A stretch of 5,571 nucleotides of DNA from Candidatus Caccocola faecipullorum (GCA_018716365.1 DVKA01000183.1:1-5571), one strand, 5' to 3'; positions 1 to 5,571 are shown, counted from the stretch's first letter. Translations and numbers: made by a program. The notes: a model not told the origin generated them from the sequence alone.

Positions 1-11
1 GGCGTCTGTAT

Positions 12-41
12 ATTATGCCAACGCTTCTATGTAAATGTCAA
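12..41 (-). promoter_or_regulatory. Candidate sigma-70-type promoter, reading left out of the window
   Basis: On the minus strand there is a perfect TTGACA (36-41) and a CATAAT (12-17) separated by 18 bases, so transcription would start near position 5 and run out of the window. A second perfect TTGACA lies 17 bases upstream (53-58), but the hexamer placed 17 bases after it (TTTACA) is a poor -10. The AT-rich setting of positions 1-160, with no coding region, fits an upstream region of a leftward gene. That gene is not visible, so the assignment rests on the hexamers only. Confidence 0.4.
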
Positions 42-160
42 TCTCTATATGGTGTCAAAAATATACTTCTGCTGCCGTAAAAAATCGGACGCGTCAAGTT
101 TCATAAAAATCCGGCACATATTGGGAAAGGCATTTTGTATGCGGCGCAACGATGGACAAT

Positions 161-196
161 AAAAAAGAGCTCCTGTCTAACGGACGGAGCTCTTTT
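161..196 (-). terminator. Rho-independent terminator downstream of tRNA-Ser
   Basis: An 11-bp inverted repeat pairs AAAGAGCTCC-type arms at 163-173 and 186-196. An inner GTC/GAC stem (175-177 with 183-185) extends it past a single bulged base. Read on the minus strand the hairpin ends in six T residues, four of which can pair with the A run on the other arm, followed by ATTG. It lies 36 bases past the tRNA 3' end on the same strand, so it most likely ends the tRNA transcript. Because both sides are A/T-flanked it could also work in the plus direction, but no plus-strand gene ends here. Confidence 0.85.
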
Positions 197-231
197 GCTG
201 TTTTTATCTCGTTTAATATCTTGCAATTAAA

Positions 232-319
232 TGGCGGAGAGTGGAGGATTCGAACCCCCGGGGCTGTGACACCCAATTGATTTCAAGTCAATCACCATAG
301 ACCGCTCGGACAACTCTCC
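232..319 (-). tRNA. tRNA-Ser, anticodon UGA
   Basis: The minus strand folds as a class II tRNA of 88 bases including an encoded 3' CCA (232-234). The 7-bp acceptor stem GGAGAGT/ACTCTCC is perfect. The anticodon arm is ATTGA-CTTGAAA-TCAAT, which gives anticodon TGA, reading UCA and by wobble other UCN serine codons. The T arm has the standard TTCGAAT loop. The long variable region (GGG...CCC arm) and G as discriminator base are both typical of bacterial serine tRNAs. The gene has its own promoter just upstream and a hairpin terminator downstream, so it looks like a single-gene transcription unit. Confidence 0.97.
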
Positions 320-333
320 GCATACACTGGTGC

Positions 334-362
334 ATTATAATCGCTGCGGCCTTTTATGGCAA
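334..362 (-). promoter_or_regulatory. Promoter of the tRNA-Ser gene
   Basis: The minus strand shows TTGCCA (357-362, five of six to the -35 consensus), exactly 17 bases, then a perfect TATAAT (334-339). Transcription would begin near 327, leaving a leader of roughly 8 bases before the mature tRNA 5' end at 319. The match and the position make this the best-supported promoter of the window. It lies in the short gap between the end of the gamma-glutamyltransferase-like gene and the tRNA. Confidence 0.8.
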
Positions 363-425
363 GCGCGGGGATTTCACGCCAGCGGCGTTTTTTGACGCGC
401 CGCCGTGCGATTTTCCCAATGGCTG

Positions 426-2048
426 TTACCACGCGGCGACGCAGCCGTCGGCGCGCGGTTCGGTCGCGCCTACAAGCGCTCCAGATTCCGTGCGCTGGAT
501 GATCTGTCCGCGGCCGTAGTCACTGCAGTCGAAATCCATACGCAGGTCGTGGCCCATTTCCGCAAGTTTTTCAGCTACGTGCGCGGGGACGCCGGATTCA
601 AGGCCTACCGTGCGGTCGCGGAACCACTGCCAGCGCGGCGCGTCGAGGGATTCCTGCGGGTTGAGCGCGAAGTCTATCATGTTTACCGCCATCTGCACGT
701 GCCCCTGCGGCTGCATGAATGCGCCCATGACGCCGAAGGGGCCGACCGCTTCCCCGTTTTTCGTGATGAAGCCGGGGATTATCGTGTGGTACGGTTTTTT
801 GCCGGGGGCGATGCAGTTCGGCGATTCGGGGTCGAGCGAGAAGTTGTTGCCGCGGTTGTGGAGCGTCACGCCCGTTCCGGGGACGCAGAGGCCGGAGCCG
901 AAGCCCTGGTAGTTGCTCTGTATCATGGAAATCATGTTGCCCTCTCCGTCGGCCGCGGCGAGGTAGACTGTGCCGCCGGAGCTCTGGCGTTCCGAGGTGG
1001 GCAGGCCGGCGCGCCCGGGGTCTATCAGCGAGGCGCGGCGTTTTGCAAATTCGCCGGAGAGCATCTCCTCGACGCTGCGGCGCATATAGCGCGGGTCTGC
1101 GACTTCTGCGAGCGATTCGGCGAAGGCGAGCTTCATCGCCTCGATTTGCAGGTGGTAGCTGCGCGCGTTCTCCCGCTCCGCAAAATCGAAATTGTTCAGA
1201 ATGTTGAGCGCCATCAGCGCCGTTATGCCCTGTCCGTTCGGCGGTATCTCCCAGACGTCGTATCCTTTGTAGTTCACATGTATCGGTTCGACCCATTCGG
1301 GGCTGAAGGCGGCCAGGTCTTCGGCGCGCAGCCAGCCTCCGCAGGATTTGGCGAAGAGGTCTATCGCCCCGGCAATTTCGCCCTCGTAGAAGGCGCGCGC
1401 GGCGGTCGCGGCGATTTTGCGCAGCGTCGCGGCCTGCGCGGGGTTGCGCCATATTTCACCGGGCTCAGGCGCTCTGCCTCCGAGCGTGAAGTTTTCGAAA
1501 ATGTGCGAAAAATGCGCGCCGTCGAGGTTTTTCGCAAATTTCGCAAAAGCGCGCTTCCAGAGCAGACTCACGGTCGGAGAGACGGGGATTCCGTTTTCGG
1601 CGTACCACGCGGCCGGCGCGAGGACTTCTTCGAGCGGAAGCCGTCCGAAGCGGCGGTTGAGCTCGGCCCACGCGGCGGGCGCGCCGGGGACGGTGACGGC
1701 CTCCCAGCCGTAGAGCGGCATTTTTGAGCAGCCGCGCGCGCGCAGCGCCTCCGCGTCGGCGAGCGCCGGGGCGTAGCCGCTTGAGTTCAGCCCGTGCAGT
1801 TTTCCGCCGCTCCAGACGAGCGCGAAGCCGTCGCCGCCTATGCCGTTGCTCGTAGGCTCGACGACCGTCAGGCAGGCCGCGGCGGCGACGGCTGCGTCTA
1901 CTGCGCTGCCGCCCTTCTTTATCATGTCGAGGCCGGCCTGCGCCGCGAGCGGCTGCGTCGCGCAGACCATGCCGCGCGAGCCGTAGACGAGAGTGCGGCG
2001 CGATGGATATTTATAGGAGAAAGGGTCGAATTTCAACGAAAACACCAC
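426..2048 (-). CDS. Gamma-glutamyltransferase-family protein (YwrD-like Ntn hydrolase)
   Basis: Members of this family are made as one chain that cuts itself before a threonine, which then acts as the nucleophile on gamma-glutamyl or other amide bonds. The 540-residue protein, typical in length, has the N-terminal PSRRTLVYGSRGMV segment, GGSAVDAAVAAA (46-57) and the GGDGF loop (71-75). The cleavage region is SSGGT with nucleophile T360, predicting subunits of about 359 and 181 residues. It also has PGKKP (415-419) and MQPQGH (445-450). No signal peptide is seen, so it is probably cytoplasmic, unlike secreted glutathione-degrading Ggt. Residues that hold the gamma-glutamyl group in canonical enzymes seem replaced, so the substrate is open. 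The start is uncertain: GTG at 2048 gives MVFSLKFDP, but TTG at 2036 would give MKFDP, which matches how I recall homologues beginning and has a GTGGTG stretch upstream. The gene is divergent from the transporter operon. Family is sure, reaction is not. Confidence 0.93.
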   Translation of the reverse strand: MVFSLKFDPFSYKYPSRRTLVYGSRGMVCATQPLAAQAGLDMIKKGGSAVDAAVAAAACLTVVEPTSNGIGGDGFALVWSGGKLHGLNSSGYAPALADAEALRARGCSKMPLYGWEAVTVPGAPAAWAELNRRFGRLPLEEVLAPAAWYAENGIPVSPTVSLLWKRAFAKFAKNLDGAHFSHIFENFTLGGRAPEPGEIWRNPAQAATLRKIAATAARAFYEGEIAGAIDLFAKSCGGWLRAEDLAAFSPEWVEPIHVNYKGYDVWEIPPNGQGITALMALNILNNFDFAERENARSYHLQIEAMKLAFAESLAEVADPRYMRRSVEEMLSGEFAKRRASLIDPGRAGLPTSERQSSGGTVYLAAADGEGNMISMIQSNYQGFGSGLCVPGTGVTLHNRGNNFSLDPESPNCIAPGKKPYHTIIPGFITKNGEAVGPFGVMGAFMQPQGHVQMAVNMIDFALNPQESLDAPRWQWFRDRTVGLESGVPAHVAEKLAEMGHDLRMDFDCSDYGRGQIIQRTESGALVGATEPRADGCVAAW

Positions 2049-2079
2049 GCTTTATAAAATTCTTTGAAGCTCCGTCGAT

Positions 2080-2108
2080 AGTGTAATAAAAATTTCCGCG
2101 CGAGGCAA
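2080..2108 (-). promoter_or_regulatory. Candidate promoter for the gamma-glutamyltransferase-like gene
   Basis: On the minus strand TTGCCT (2103-2108) and TACACT (2080-2085) are separated by exactly 17 bases. Each hexamer matches four of six consensus positions. The start of transcription would be near 2073, about 25 bases before the GTG start or 37 before the alternative TTG start. A competing TATAAA lies at 2051-2056 with a poor -35. If that one is used, the transcript would begin inside the first GTG codons and would favour the TTG start at 2036. Confidence 0.45.
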
Positions 2109-2117
2109 CGTCCGCCT

Positions 2118-2147
2118 GTCCGCGGTTTCGCGAAGCGGATATATAAT
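2118..2147 (+). promoter_or_regulatory. Candidate promoter for the transporter operon
   Basis: A perfect TATAAT stands at 2142-2147 inside an AT-rich island (about 2139-2150) in otherwise very GC-rich sequence, 40 bases before the TTG start of the AEC gene. The -35 region is poor: TGTCCG at 2118-2123 with an 18-base spacer is the best I can find. That would suit a promoter that needs an activator. This is the only -10-like element upstream of the three plus-strand genes, so it probably drives all three. Confidence 0.5.
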
Positions 2148-2156
2148 ATACCGCGG
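2120..2156. promoter_or_regulatory. Paired CCGCGG palindromes flanking the -10, possible operator
   Basis: Two identical 6-bp palindromes CCGCGG lie at 2120-2125 and 2151-2156, 31 bases apart and on either side of the predicted TATAAT, about three helical turns. Between them are another palindrome TTCGCGAA (2127-2134) and an inverted pair TCCGC/GCGGA (2119-2123 and 2135-2139). The GTCCGC half-element is also repeated at 2110-2115 and 2118-2123. This density of symmetry in a divergent promoter region would suit a regulator binding site, but short GC palindromes arise easily in GC-rich DNA. Confidence 0.3.
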
Positions 2157-2171
2157 CGCGGCTCGCCGCGC
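2156..2171 (+). other. GC hairpin just before the Shine-Dalgarno of the AEC gene
   Basis: GCGCGGC (2156-2162) is followed by TC and its exact complement GCCGCGC (2165-2171). As RNA it would form a six-pair stem with a CUCG loop, ending two bases before the purine-rich ribosome site at 2173. An alternative outer pairing of CCGCG (2151-2155) with CGCGG (2169-2173) would reach into that site. It may tune translation or protect the 5' end. It is not a terminator because no T run follows. Confidence 0.35.
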
Positions 2172-2172
2172 G

Positions 2173-2180
2173 GGAGGGGA
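2173..2180 (+). promoter_or_regulatory. Strong ribosome binding site that fixes a TTG start
   Basis: GGAGGGGA lies 6 bases before TTG at 2187. The core GGAGG (2173-2177) is 9 bases from it. No ATG is found at a suitable distance in this frame, and the first in-frame ATG is codon 18, already inside the first membrane segment. The TTG start is therefore well supported. Confidence 0.75.
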
Positions 2181-2186
2181 AGATTA

Positions 2187-3119
2187 TTGGAGATAAGCCT
2201 GATACTCGCGGAAGAGGTAACAAAGCTCTTCATCGTCATGGCTATGGGCTGGGCGCTCGTTAAAGCACGCGTGCTGAGGACCGAGGACAGCCGCGTCATA
2301 TCGGCGGTGCTCGTCTATCTCGTCACGCCCTGCGTCATAATCGGCGCCTTTCAGATAGAACATTCGCCGCAGGTGACGCGCGGCCTCATCTTCTCGTTCG
2401 CGGCGGCGATAGGCGCGCACGCGCTCTTCCTGCTTCTTGCGGCGCTCTTCGGGCGCGCTATGAAGCTCGACACGGCGGAGCGGCTGACCGTCGTCTACAC
2501 GAACGCGGGCATCCTCGTCATCCCGCTAGTGCAGGCGATGCTGGGCGGCGAATATCTCGTCTATTCCTGCGCCTTTATCGTCGTCCAGCTCATACTGCTC
2601 TGGACGCACTGCCGCAGCGTGCTGACCGGACGGGCCGGAGCTGACTGGAGAAACATACTGCTCAACGTCAACGTCATATCCCTCATGGCAGGCGGCGCCA
2701 TGTTCCTGCTGGGGCTGACGCTGCCGCGGATCGCAGGCGACACGCTCAAAATGACTGGCGCAATGATAGGGCCGCTCGGGATGCTGCTCGCAGGCATGGT
2801 CATCGCAGACGTTCCCGCGCGCAGCGTTTTCTGCGACAGGCGGCGGTATCGCGCCGCGGCGCTGCGTCTCCTCGCCGCGCCTCTGATCCTGCTTTTCGTC
2901 TTCAAGCTGTGCGGGGCGGCGGAGATGATCCCAGACGGCCGGAATATTCTGCTCGTCGTCTTCCTCGCAGGAGTGACGCCGGCCTGCGCTACCGTCACGT
3001 CGATGGCGCAGCTTTACAGCAATATAGGAGAGCGCACCGGGATTCTATATGTGCTGACGACGCTGCTTTCAATCTTCACGATGCCGCTGATGATCGGGCT
3101 TTACGCCGCGGTCATATAG
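2187..3119 (+). CDS. AEC-family transporter (auxin efflux carrier family, TC 2.A.69)
   Basis: This is an inner-membrane carrier of 310 residues, the usual length for bacterial AEC proteins, which are known for malate, malonate and related anion transport and in some cases amino-acid or auxin export. About ten hydrophobic segments can be drawn (near 5-27, 36-55, 66-88, 101-118, 122-140, 158-178, 190-207, 222-241, 252-270, 284-309), in line with two inverted five-helix halves. Family marks are YLVTPCVIIGAF (44-55), TNAGILVIPLVQAMLG (105-120), GPLGMLLAGMVIAD (195-208) and TPACATVTSMAQLYS (264-278); the first and last hold the broken-helix prolines. The substrate cannot be read from the sequence. 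It starts with TTG behind a strong ribosome site, is divergent from the gamma-glutamyltransferase-like gene, and is first in a probable three-gene operon with azlC and azlD, which suggests organic-acid or amino-acid traffic. Ile codons are about half ATA. Confidence 0.93.
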   Translation: MEISLILAEEVTKLFIVMAMGWALVKARVLRTEDSRVISAVLVYLVTPCVIIGAFQIEHSPQVTRGLIFSFAAAIGAHALFLLLAALFGRAMKLDTAERLTVVYTNAGILVIPLVQAMLGGEYLVYSCAFIVVQLILLWTHCRSVLTGRAGADWRNILLNVNVISLMAGGAMFLLGLTLPRIAGDTLKMTGAMIGPLGMLLAGMVIADVPARSVFCDRRRYRAAALRLLAAPLILLFVFKLCGAAEMIPDGRNILLVVFLAGVTPACATVTSMAQLYSNIGERTGILYVLTTLLSIFTMPLMIGLYAAVI

Positions 3120-3148
3120 GCGCGCTGAGCGGCATGGGACATAGCGTT

Positions 3149-3895
3149 ATGCTGAAAAACCGCACGGAGGCGGAGATTCTGAAAAACGGCGGACATCCGA
3201 AGCTGAGGGCGCTGAAGGCGGCCTTCCCCTACACCCTGCCGATTTTCGCAGGTTTCTGGTTCATCGGCCTCGCCTACGGAATCTATATGAACATTTCGGG
3301 CTTCAGCTTCGTCTACCCGATGGTCATGAGCGCGGTGATATTCGGCGGCTCGCTGGAATTCGTCGCCGTCTCGATGCTGCTCTCGCCCTTCGCGCCGCTC
3401 CAGACGCTCATGGCGGCGCTGATGATACAGGCGCGCCATCTCTTTTACGGCGTTTCGATGCTCGAAAAGTTCAAGGGGCTCGGCTGGATGCGCCCATACC
3501 TCATATTCGGGATGTGCGACGAGACTTTCTCGATAAACTACACGGCCTCCATACCGGAGGACGTCGACCGCGGCTGGTTCATGTTCTTCGTGACGCTGCT
3601 GAATCAGCTCTACTGGGTCTCGGGCGCGACTCTCGGAGGGATTCTCGGCTCGATGCTGACCTTCGACACCGAGGGTATAGAATTCGTGATGACGGCTATG
3701 TTCGTAGTAATCTTCCTCGAACAGTGGCTGAAGGAGAAAAAACACTGGACGGGGCTCATAGGCCTCGCCGCTTCCGCCGTGTGCCTCGCGCTCTTCGGCG
3801 CGGATTCTTTCCTGATTCCGAGTATGCTCTGCATACTCTTCTGCCTCTCGGCCTTCCGCGGGCCGATTGAAAAGGCGGGGGGCTGGGCGAAATGA
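3149..3895 (+). CDS. azlC: AzlC family branched-chain amino acid export subunit
   Basis: AzlC is the large membrane subunit of the AzlCD exporter (LIV-E family; YgaZ in enterobacteria), known to export branched-chain amino acids, and valine in the case of YgaZH. From the ATG at 3149 the protein has 248 residues. Family marks are [19 protein letters not shown] (27-45), GGSLEFV (66-72), ARHLFYG (95-101), DETFSI (124-129), [10 protein letters not shown] (158-167) and VIFLEQW (187-193). Several hydrophobic helices follow the usual AzlC pattern, with a charged cytoplasmic-looking start. A second in-frame ATG at 3134 would add five residues. I prefer 3149 because GGGA lies 9 bases before it, while 3134 has only a short GAG at 4 bases. 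It follows the AEC gene by 29 bases (14 with the earlier start) and overlaps azlD by 4 bases, so the two subunits are probably coupled in translation. The exact amino acid exported is not shown. Confidence 0.93.
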   Translation: MLKNRTEAEILKNGGHPKLRALKAAFPYTLPIFAGFWFIGLAYGIYMNISGFSFVYPMVMSAVIFGGSLEFVAVSMLLSPFAPLQTLMAALMIQARHLFYGVSMLEKFKGLGWMRPYLIFGMCDETFSINYTASIPEDVDRGWFMFFVTLLNQLYWVSGATLGGILGSMLTFDTEGIEFVMTAMFVVIFLEQWLKEKKHWTGLIGLAASAVCLALFGADSFLIPSMLCILFCLSAFRGPIEKAGGWAK

Positions 3896-4218
3896 CGCAT
3901 ACGCAGGAGATACTGACGATAGCGATATGCGTCGCCGGGACGATGGCGACGCGCTTCCTGCCCTTCCTGATTTTCCGCGAAGGCCGCCCCGTGCCGCCGT
4001 ATGTGCAGTATCTGGGTAAGGCGCTGCCCTCCGCAATCTTCGCCATGCTCGTGGTTTACTGTCTCAGGAACGTAGACTTCACCGGAGGCGCGCACGGCCT
4101 GCCCGAGCTCGTCTCAATCGCCGCGACGGCCGCTCTCCACATCTGGAGGCGCAATATGCTGCTGTCGATACTCGGCGGCACCCTCTGCTATATGGCGATT
4201 GTGCAGTGGGCGGTGTGA
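3892..4218 (+). CDS. azlD: AzlD family branched-chain amino acid export subunit
   Basis: AzlD is the small membrane partner of AzlC (YgaH-like). The 108-residue length is normal. It shows the family start TRFLPFLIF (20-28), the conserved [19 protein letters not shown] helix (40-58), a segment near 68-83, and a final helix after [14 protein letters not shown] (85-98), for four hydrophobic stretches. The ATG overlaps the azlC stop as ATGA, so ribosomes ending on azlC can restart here. A G-rich run ending at 3882 could serve as its ribosome site. It is the last gene of the operon. No convincing terminator follows in the 65 bases before the convergent gene. Confidence 0.93.
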   Translation: MTHTQEILTIAICVAGTMATRFLPFLIFREGRPVPPYVQYLGKALPSAIFAMLVVYCLRNVDFTGGAHGLPELVSIAATAALHIWRRNMLLSILGGTLCYMAIVQWAV

Positions 4219-4283
4219 ATGATCAGGACGCGAAGCTGCGCTTAATTACGTCAATATAATTTTTCCCGCCATTTTCCGTTTCG

Positions 4284-5561
4284 TTAATCTTTCAGCGCCG
4301 TGACGGGCACTACGAACACTCCGTCGGGGCGTTTGTACGCCGCGTTGGAGAGGCCGCAGAGGACGCAGAGGACTGCGGGCGTTTTCCCCTTCGGATCGTT
4401 TTCAAATTGCTTTTTTATCTGCAATAAATTACCGGCGGCGGCGTCAATCTGGTTGGCGCCGAGCTTTATCTCAAATGCGCACCATTCGCCGTCAGGCAGT
4501 TCGACGACGGCGTCTATTTCATTATCCTTGTAGTCCTGATAGTGGTATAAGTTTGCTCCAAACGATTCGGCGTAAATCCGCAGGTCTCTTTCACACATGG
4601 CCTCGAATAAAAAGCCGAGCGTCTCCAAATCTCCAAGCAATCCGGCCGGAGTGGCTTTCAGCAGTGCACTGGCCAGCGACGGGTCGGAGAAATGTCTTTT
4701 TTCGGCCTGCTTCACCCGTACCGACGAGCGAATGCCTGCGGCAAACGGCGGCTGGTTGTCGGTGATGAACAGCCGCTTAAATATATCTAGATAGGAGGCG
4801 ACGGTGGAAGCGTCGATATCTTCATCGTCAGTCCCTCTGATGTCGCGCGCCAGCGTTTTGTTGGACGCCGCCGTGCTTTCGTTTCTGGCAAGAGAGCGCA
4901 GGAGCAGCCGCATTTTCTGCGTGTCGCGCTTTACTCCATCCATGCGATAAACATCGTCGTCTATGACGGCGTTCAGGTATTCCGAAGGAAGCAGCGCCGC
5001 GCGCTCCGGCGGCAGGCCGATGCTGCCGGGCCATCCGCCCCGGATGACGAGCTCTATTAATTTTTTCAGGTCGGGGCTGGCGATCAAGGCCGGCGACAAG
5101 ACGCCGCGGCATAATTCTTTGAGGGAGACGGCTCCGCATGAGTCGCCGGACTCCCACAGCGACATGGTGCGCATCCGAAGCCTTGCTATCCGCCCTGCCC
5201 CGCTGTGAAGGATTCCCTTGTGATTCGGCGTCGCCGAGCCTGTTAGAATGAACTGGCCTTTCTGCGCCGTTTTATCCACTTTATAACGCACTGCGTCCCA
5301 GAGCGGAGGCGCTTCCTGCCATTCGTCAATCAGCCGCGGCGTCTCTCCTTCAAGCACAAGCTCGGGAGACATCTCCGCCAACTGCCGGTTTTGAAAATTA
5401 CCCGCGGGGTCGCCGATGTAGATTTCGCTTTTGCTGTGGTATGACGACGTCCACGTCTTTCCGCACCACTTAGGCCCTTCAATGCAGACTGCGCCGAAGG
5501 TCGATAAATATTCTTTCAACTGTCCGTCGATGATGCGCGGCCTGTAATTTTCGTTGTTCAC
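4284..5561 (-). CDS. AAA_14/DUF4143 ATP-binding protein with PD-(D/E)XK-like C-terminus
   Basis: This 425-residue protein belongs to a widespread family of single-chain ATPases of unsettled role, common in multiple copies in anaerobes and archaea. The N-terminal AAA-type domain has Walker A GPKWCGKT (29-36), Walker B RLIDE (76-80) followed by WQEAPPLWD, and the sensor-like FILTGSAT (104-111). The DUF4143 region follows, with EYLNAVIDDDVYR (194-206) and SYLDIFKRLFITDNQPPF (256-273). The end has YHYQDYKDNEID (339-350) and FEIKLG (363-368), which looks like a PD-(D/E)XK nuclease core with E348, D350, E364 and K366. Whether it cuts DNA is unknown. The start is GTG at 5561 with GGGGA 5 bases upstream; the sequence ends ten bases later, so the promoter is not seen. 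MNNENYRPRIID is a normal beginning for the family. It converges on azlD, and spot checks suggest lower GC than the other genes, so it may be a later arrival. No neighbour hints at a partner. Confidence 0.9.
   Translation of the reverse strand: MNNENYRPRIIDGQLKEYLSTFGAVCIEGPKWCGKTWTSSYHSKSEIYIGDPAGNFQNRQLAEMSPELVLEGETPRLIDEWQEAPPLWDAVRYKVDKTAQKGQFILTGSATPNHKGILHSGAGRIARLRMRTMSLWESGDSCGAVSLKELCRGVLSPALIASPDLKKLIELVIRGGWPGSIGLPPERAALLPSEYLNAVIDDDVYRMDGVKRDTQKMRLLLRSLARNESTAASNKTLARDIRGTDDEDIDASTVASYLDIFKRLFITDNQPPFAAGIRSSVRVKQAEKRHFSDPSLASALLKATPAGLLGDLETLGFLFEAMCERDLRIYAESFGANLYHYQDYKDNEIDAVVELPDGEWCAFEIKLGANQIDAAAGNLLQIKKQFENDPKGKTPAVLCVLCGLSNAAYKRPDGVFVVPVTALKD
4356..4373 (-). repeat. Perfect 9-base tandem duplication inside the DUF4143 gene
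   Basis: GCAGAGGAC occurs twice in a row (4356-4364 and 4365-4373, plus-strand reading). It keeps the frame and encodes VLC-VLC at residues 397-402 of the ATPase, close to its C-terminus in a hydrophobic strand-like segment. It may be a recent slippage product or simply chance in a repeated Val-Leu-Cys stretch. Confidence 0.6.
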
Positions 5562-5571
5562 TGCGTTCCCC

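Noticed and set aside
94..276. A 60-codon open frame on the minus strand near the left edge
   Set aside because: It starts inside the tRNA-Ser gene and runs through the terminator hairpin, so it cannot be a real gene.
1..319. tRNA-Ser as an integration site of a mobile element
   Set aside because: No integrase, no direct repeat of the tRNA 3' end and no mobile-element gene are present in the window; the normal terminator sits directly downstream.
382..403. GCGGCG/CGCCGC hairpin as terminator of the gamma-glutamyltransferase-like gene
   Set aside because: The 6-bp stem is real, but on the minus strand no T run follows it; the T residues on the plus strand sit in the loop. Terminator function cannot be supported.
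405..1727. A 440-codon open frame on the plus strand, antisense to the gamma-glutamyltransferase-like gene
   Set aside because: It is a shadow caused by GC-rich codon choice on the opposite strand. The translation is rich in Arg, Ala and Gly with no recognisable motif, while the minus-strand frame is an unmistakable family member.
2909..3148. An N-terminal extension of azlC reaching back into the AEC gene
   Set aside because: The extra 80 residues are Arg-rich, overlap the last part of the AEC coding region in another frame, and have no counterpart in AzlC proteins of normal length.
3101..4036. A 311-codon open frame on the minus strand under azlC/azlD
   Set aside because: Its translation is rich in Arg, Glu and His without domain signs, and it lies fully opposite two clear membrane proteins.
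4233..4264. Terminator between azlD and the convergent ATPase gene
   Set aside because: Only a 4-bp AAGC/GCTT stem with a 3-base loop is seen, and the nearest T run lies about 17 bases further on, so the arrangement is too weak.
1..5571. CRISPR array, insertion sequence or riboswitch
   Set aside because: I saw no spaced repeats, no terminal inverted repeats with a transposase, and no recognisable riboswitch core in any of the short non-coding stretches.

Overview
The window reads as a compact stretch of a GC-rich bacterial chromosome. It holds five intact protein genes and one tRNA. Two features hint at the host: three of the five coding regions start with GTG or TTG, and isoleucine codon ATA is used about as often as ATC despite the high GC (about 12 of 26 Ile codons in the gene at 2187-3119). 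Together with the peptide and amino-acid theme, this fits an amino-acid-fermenting anaerobe such as a member of Synergistota. That placement is an inference from style and was not tested by any search.

Layout. Positions 1-231 hold no gene: a likely leftward promoter sits at the left edge (gene outside the window), followed by a strong hairpin terminator at 161-196. Next is a tRNA-Ser(UGA) on the minus strand (232-319) with a near-consensus promoter at 334-362. A minus-strand gene for a cytoplasmic, YwrD-like gamma-glutamyltransferase-family protein follows (426-2048). A 138-base divergent intergenic region then carries promoters for both directions and GC-rich palindromes. On the plus strand, three membrane-protein genes are closely spaced: an AEC-family (auxin efflux carrier family) transporter (2187-3119), AzlC (3149-3895) and AzlD (3892-4218). 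The last two overlap by 4 bases. A convergent minus-strand gene (4284-5561) encodes an AAA_14/DUF4143-type ATPase with a nuclease-like C-terminal motif and ends the window.

How the genes may work together. AzlC and AzlD are known to form a two-subunit exporter, classically for branched-chain amino acids. AEC proteins move organic anions or amino-acid-like compounds. The divergent enzyme belongs to the Ntn-hydrolase family that acts on gamma-glutamyl or other amide bonds. A shared control region could link hydrolysis of an amide or peptide substrate to export of products, but the sequence does not show the substrate. The DUF4143 protein looks functionally unrelated and has somewhat lower GC in spot checks.

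I do not see an obviously new system. The points most worth checking are the altered substrate-pocket residues of the gamma-glutamyltransferase homologue, the operon of an AEC carrier with AzlCD, the paired CCGCGG palindromes in the divergent promoter region, and the ATPase/nuclease-like protein.
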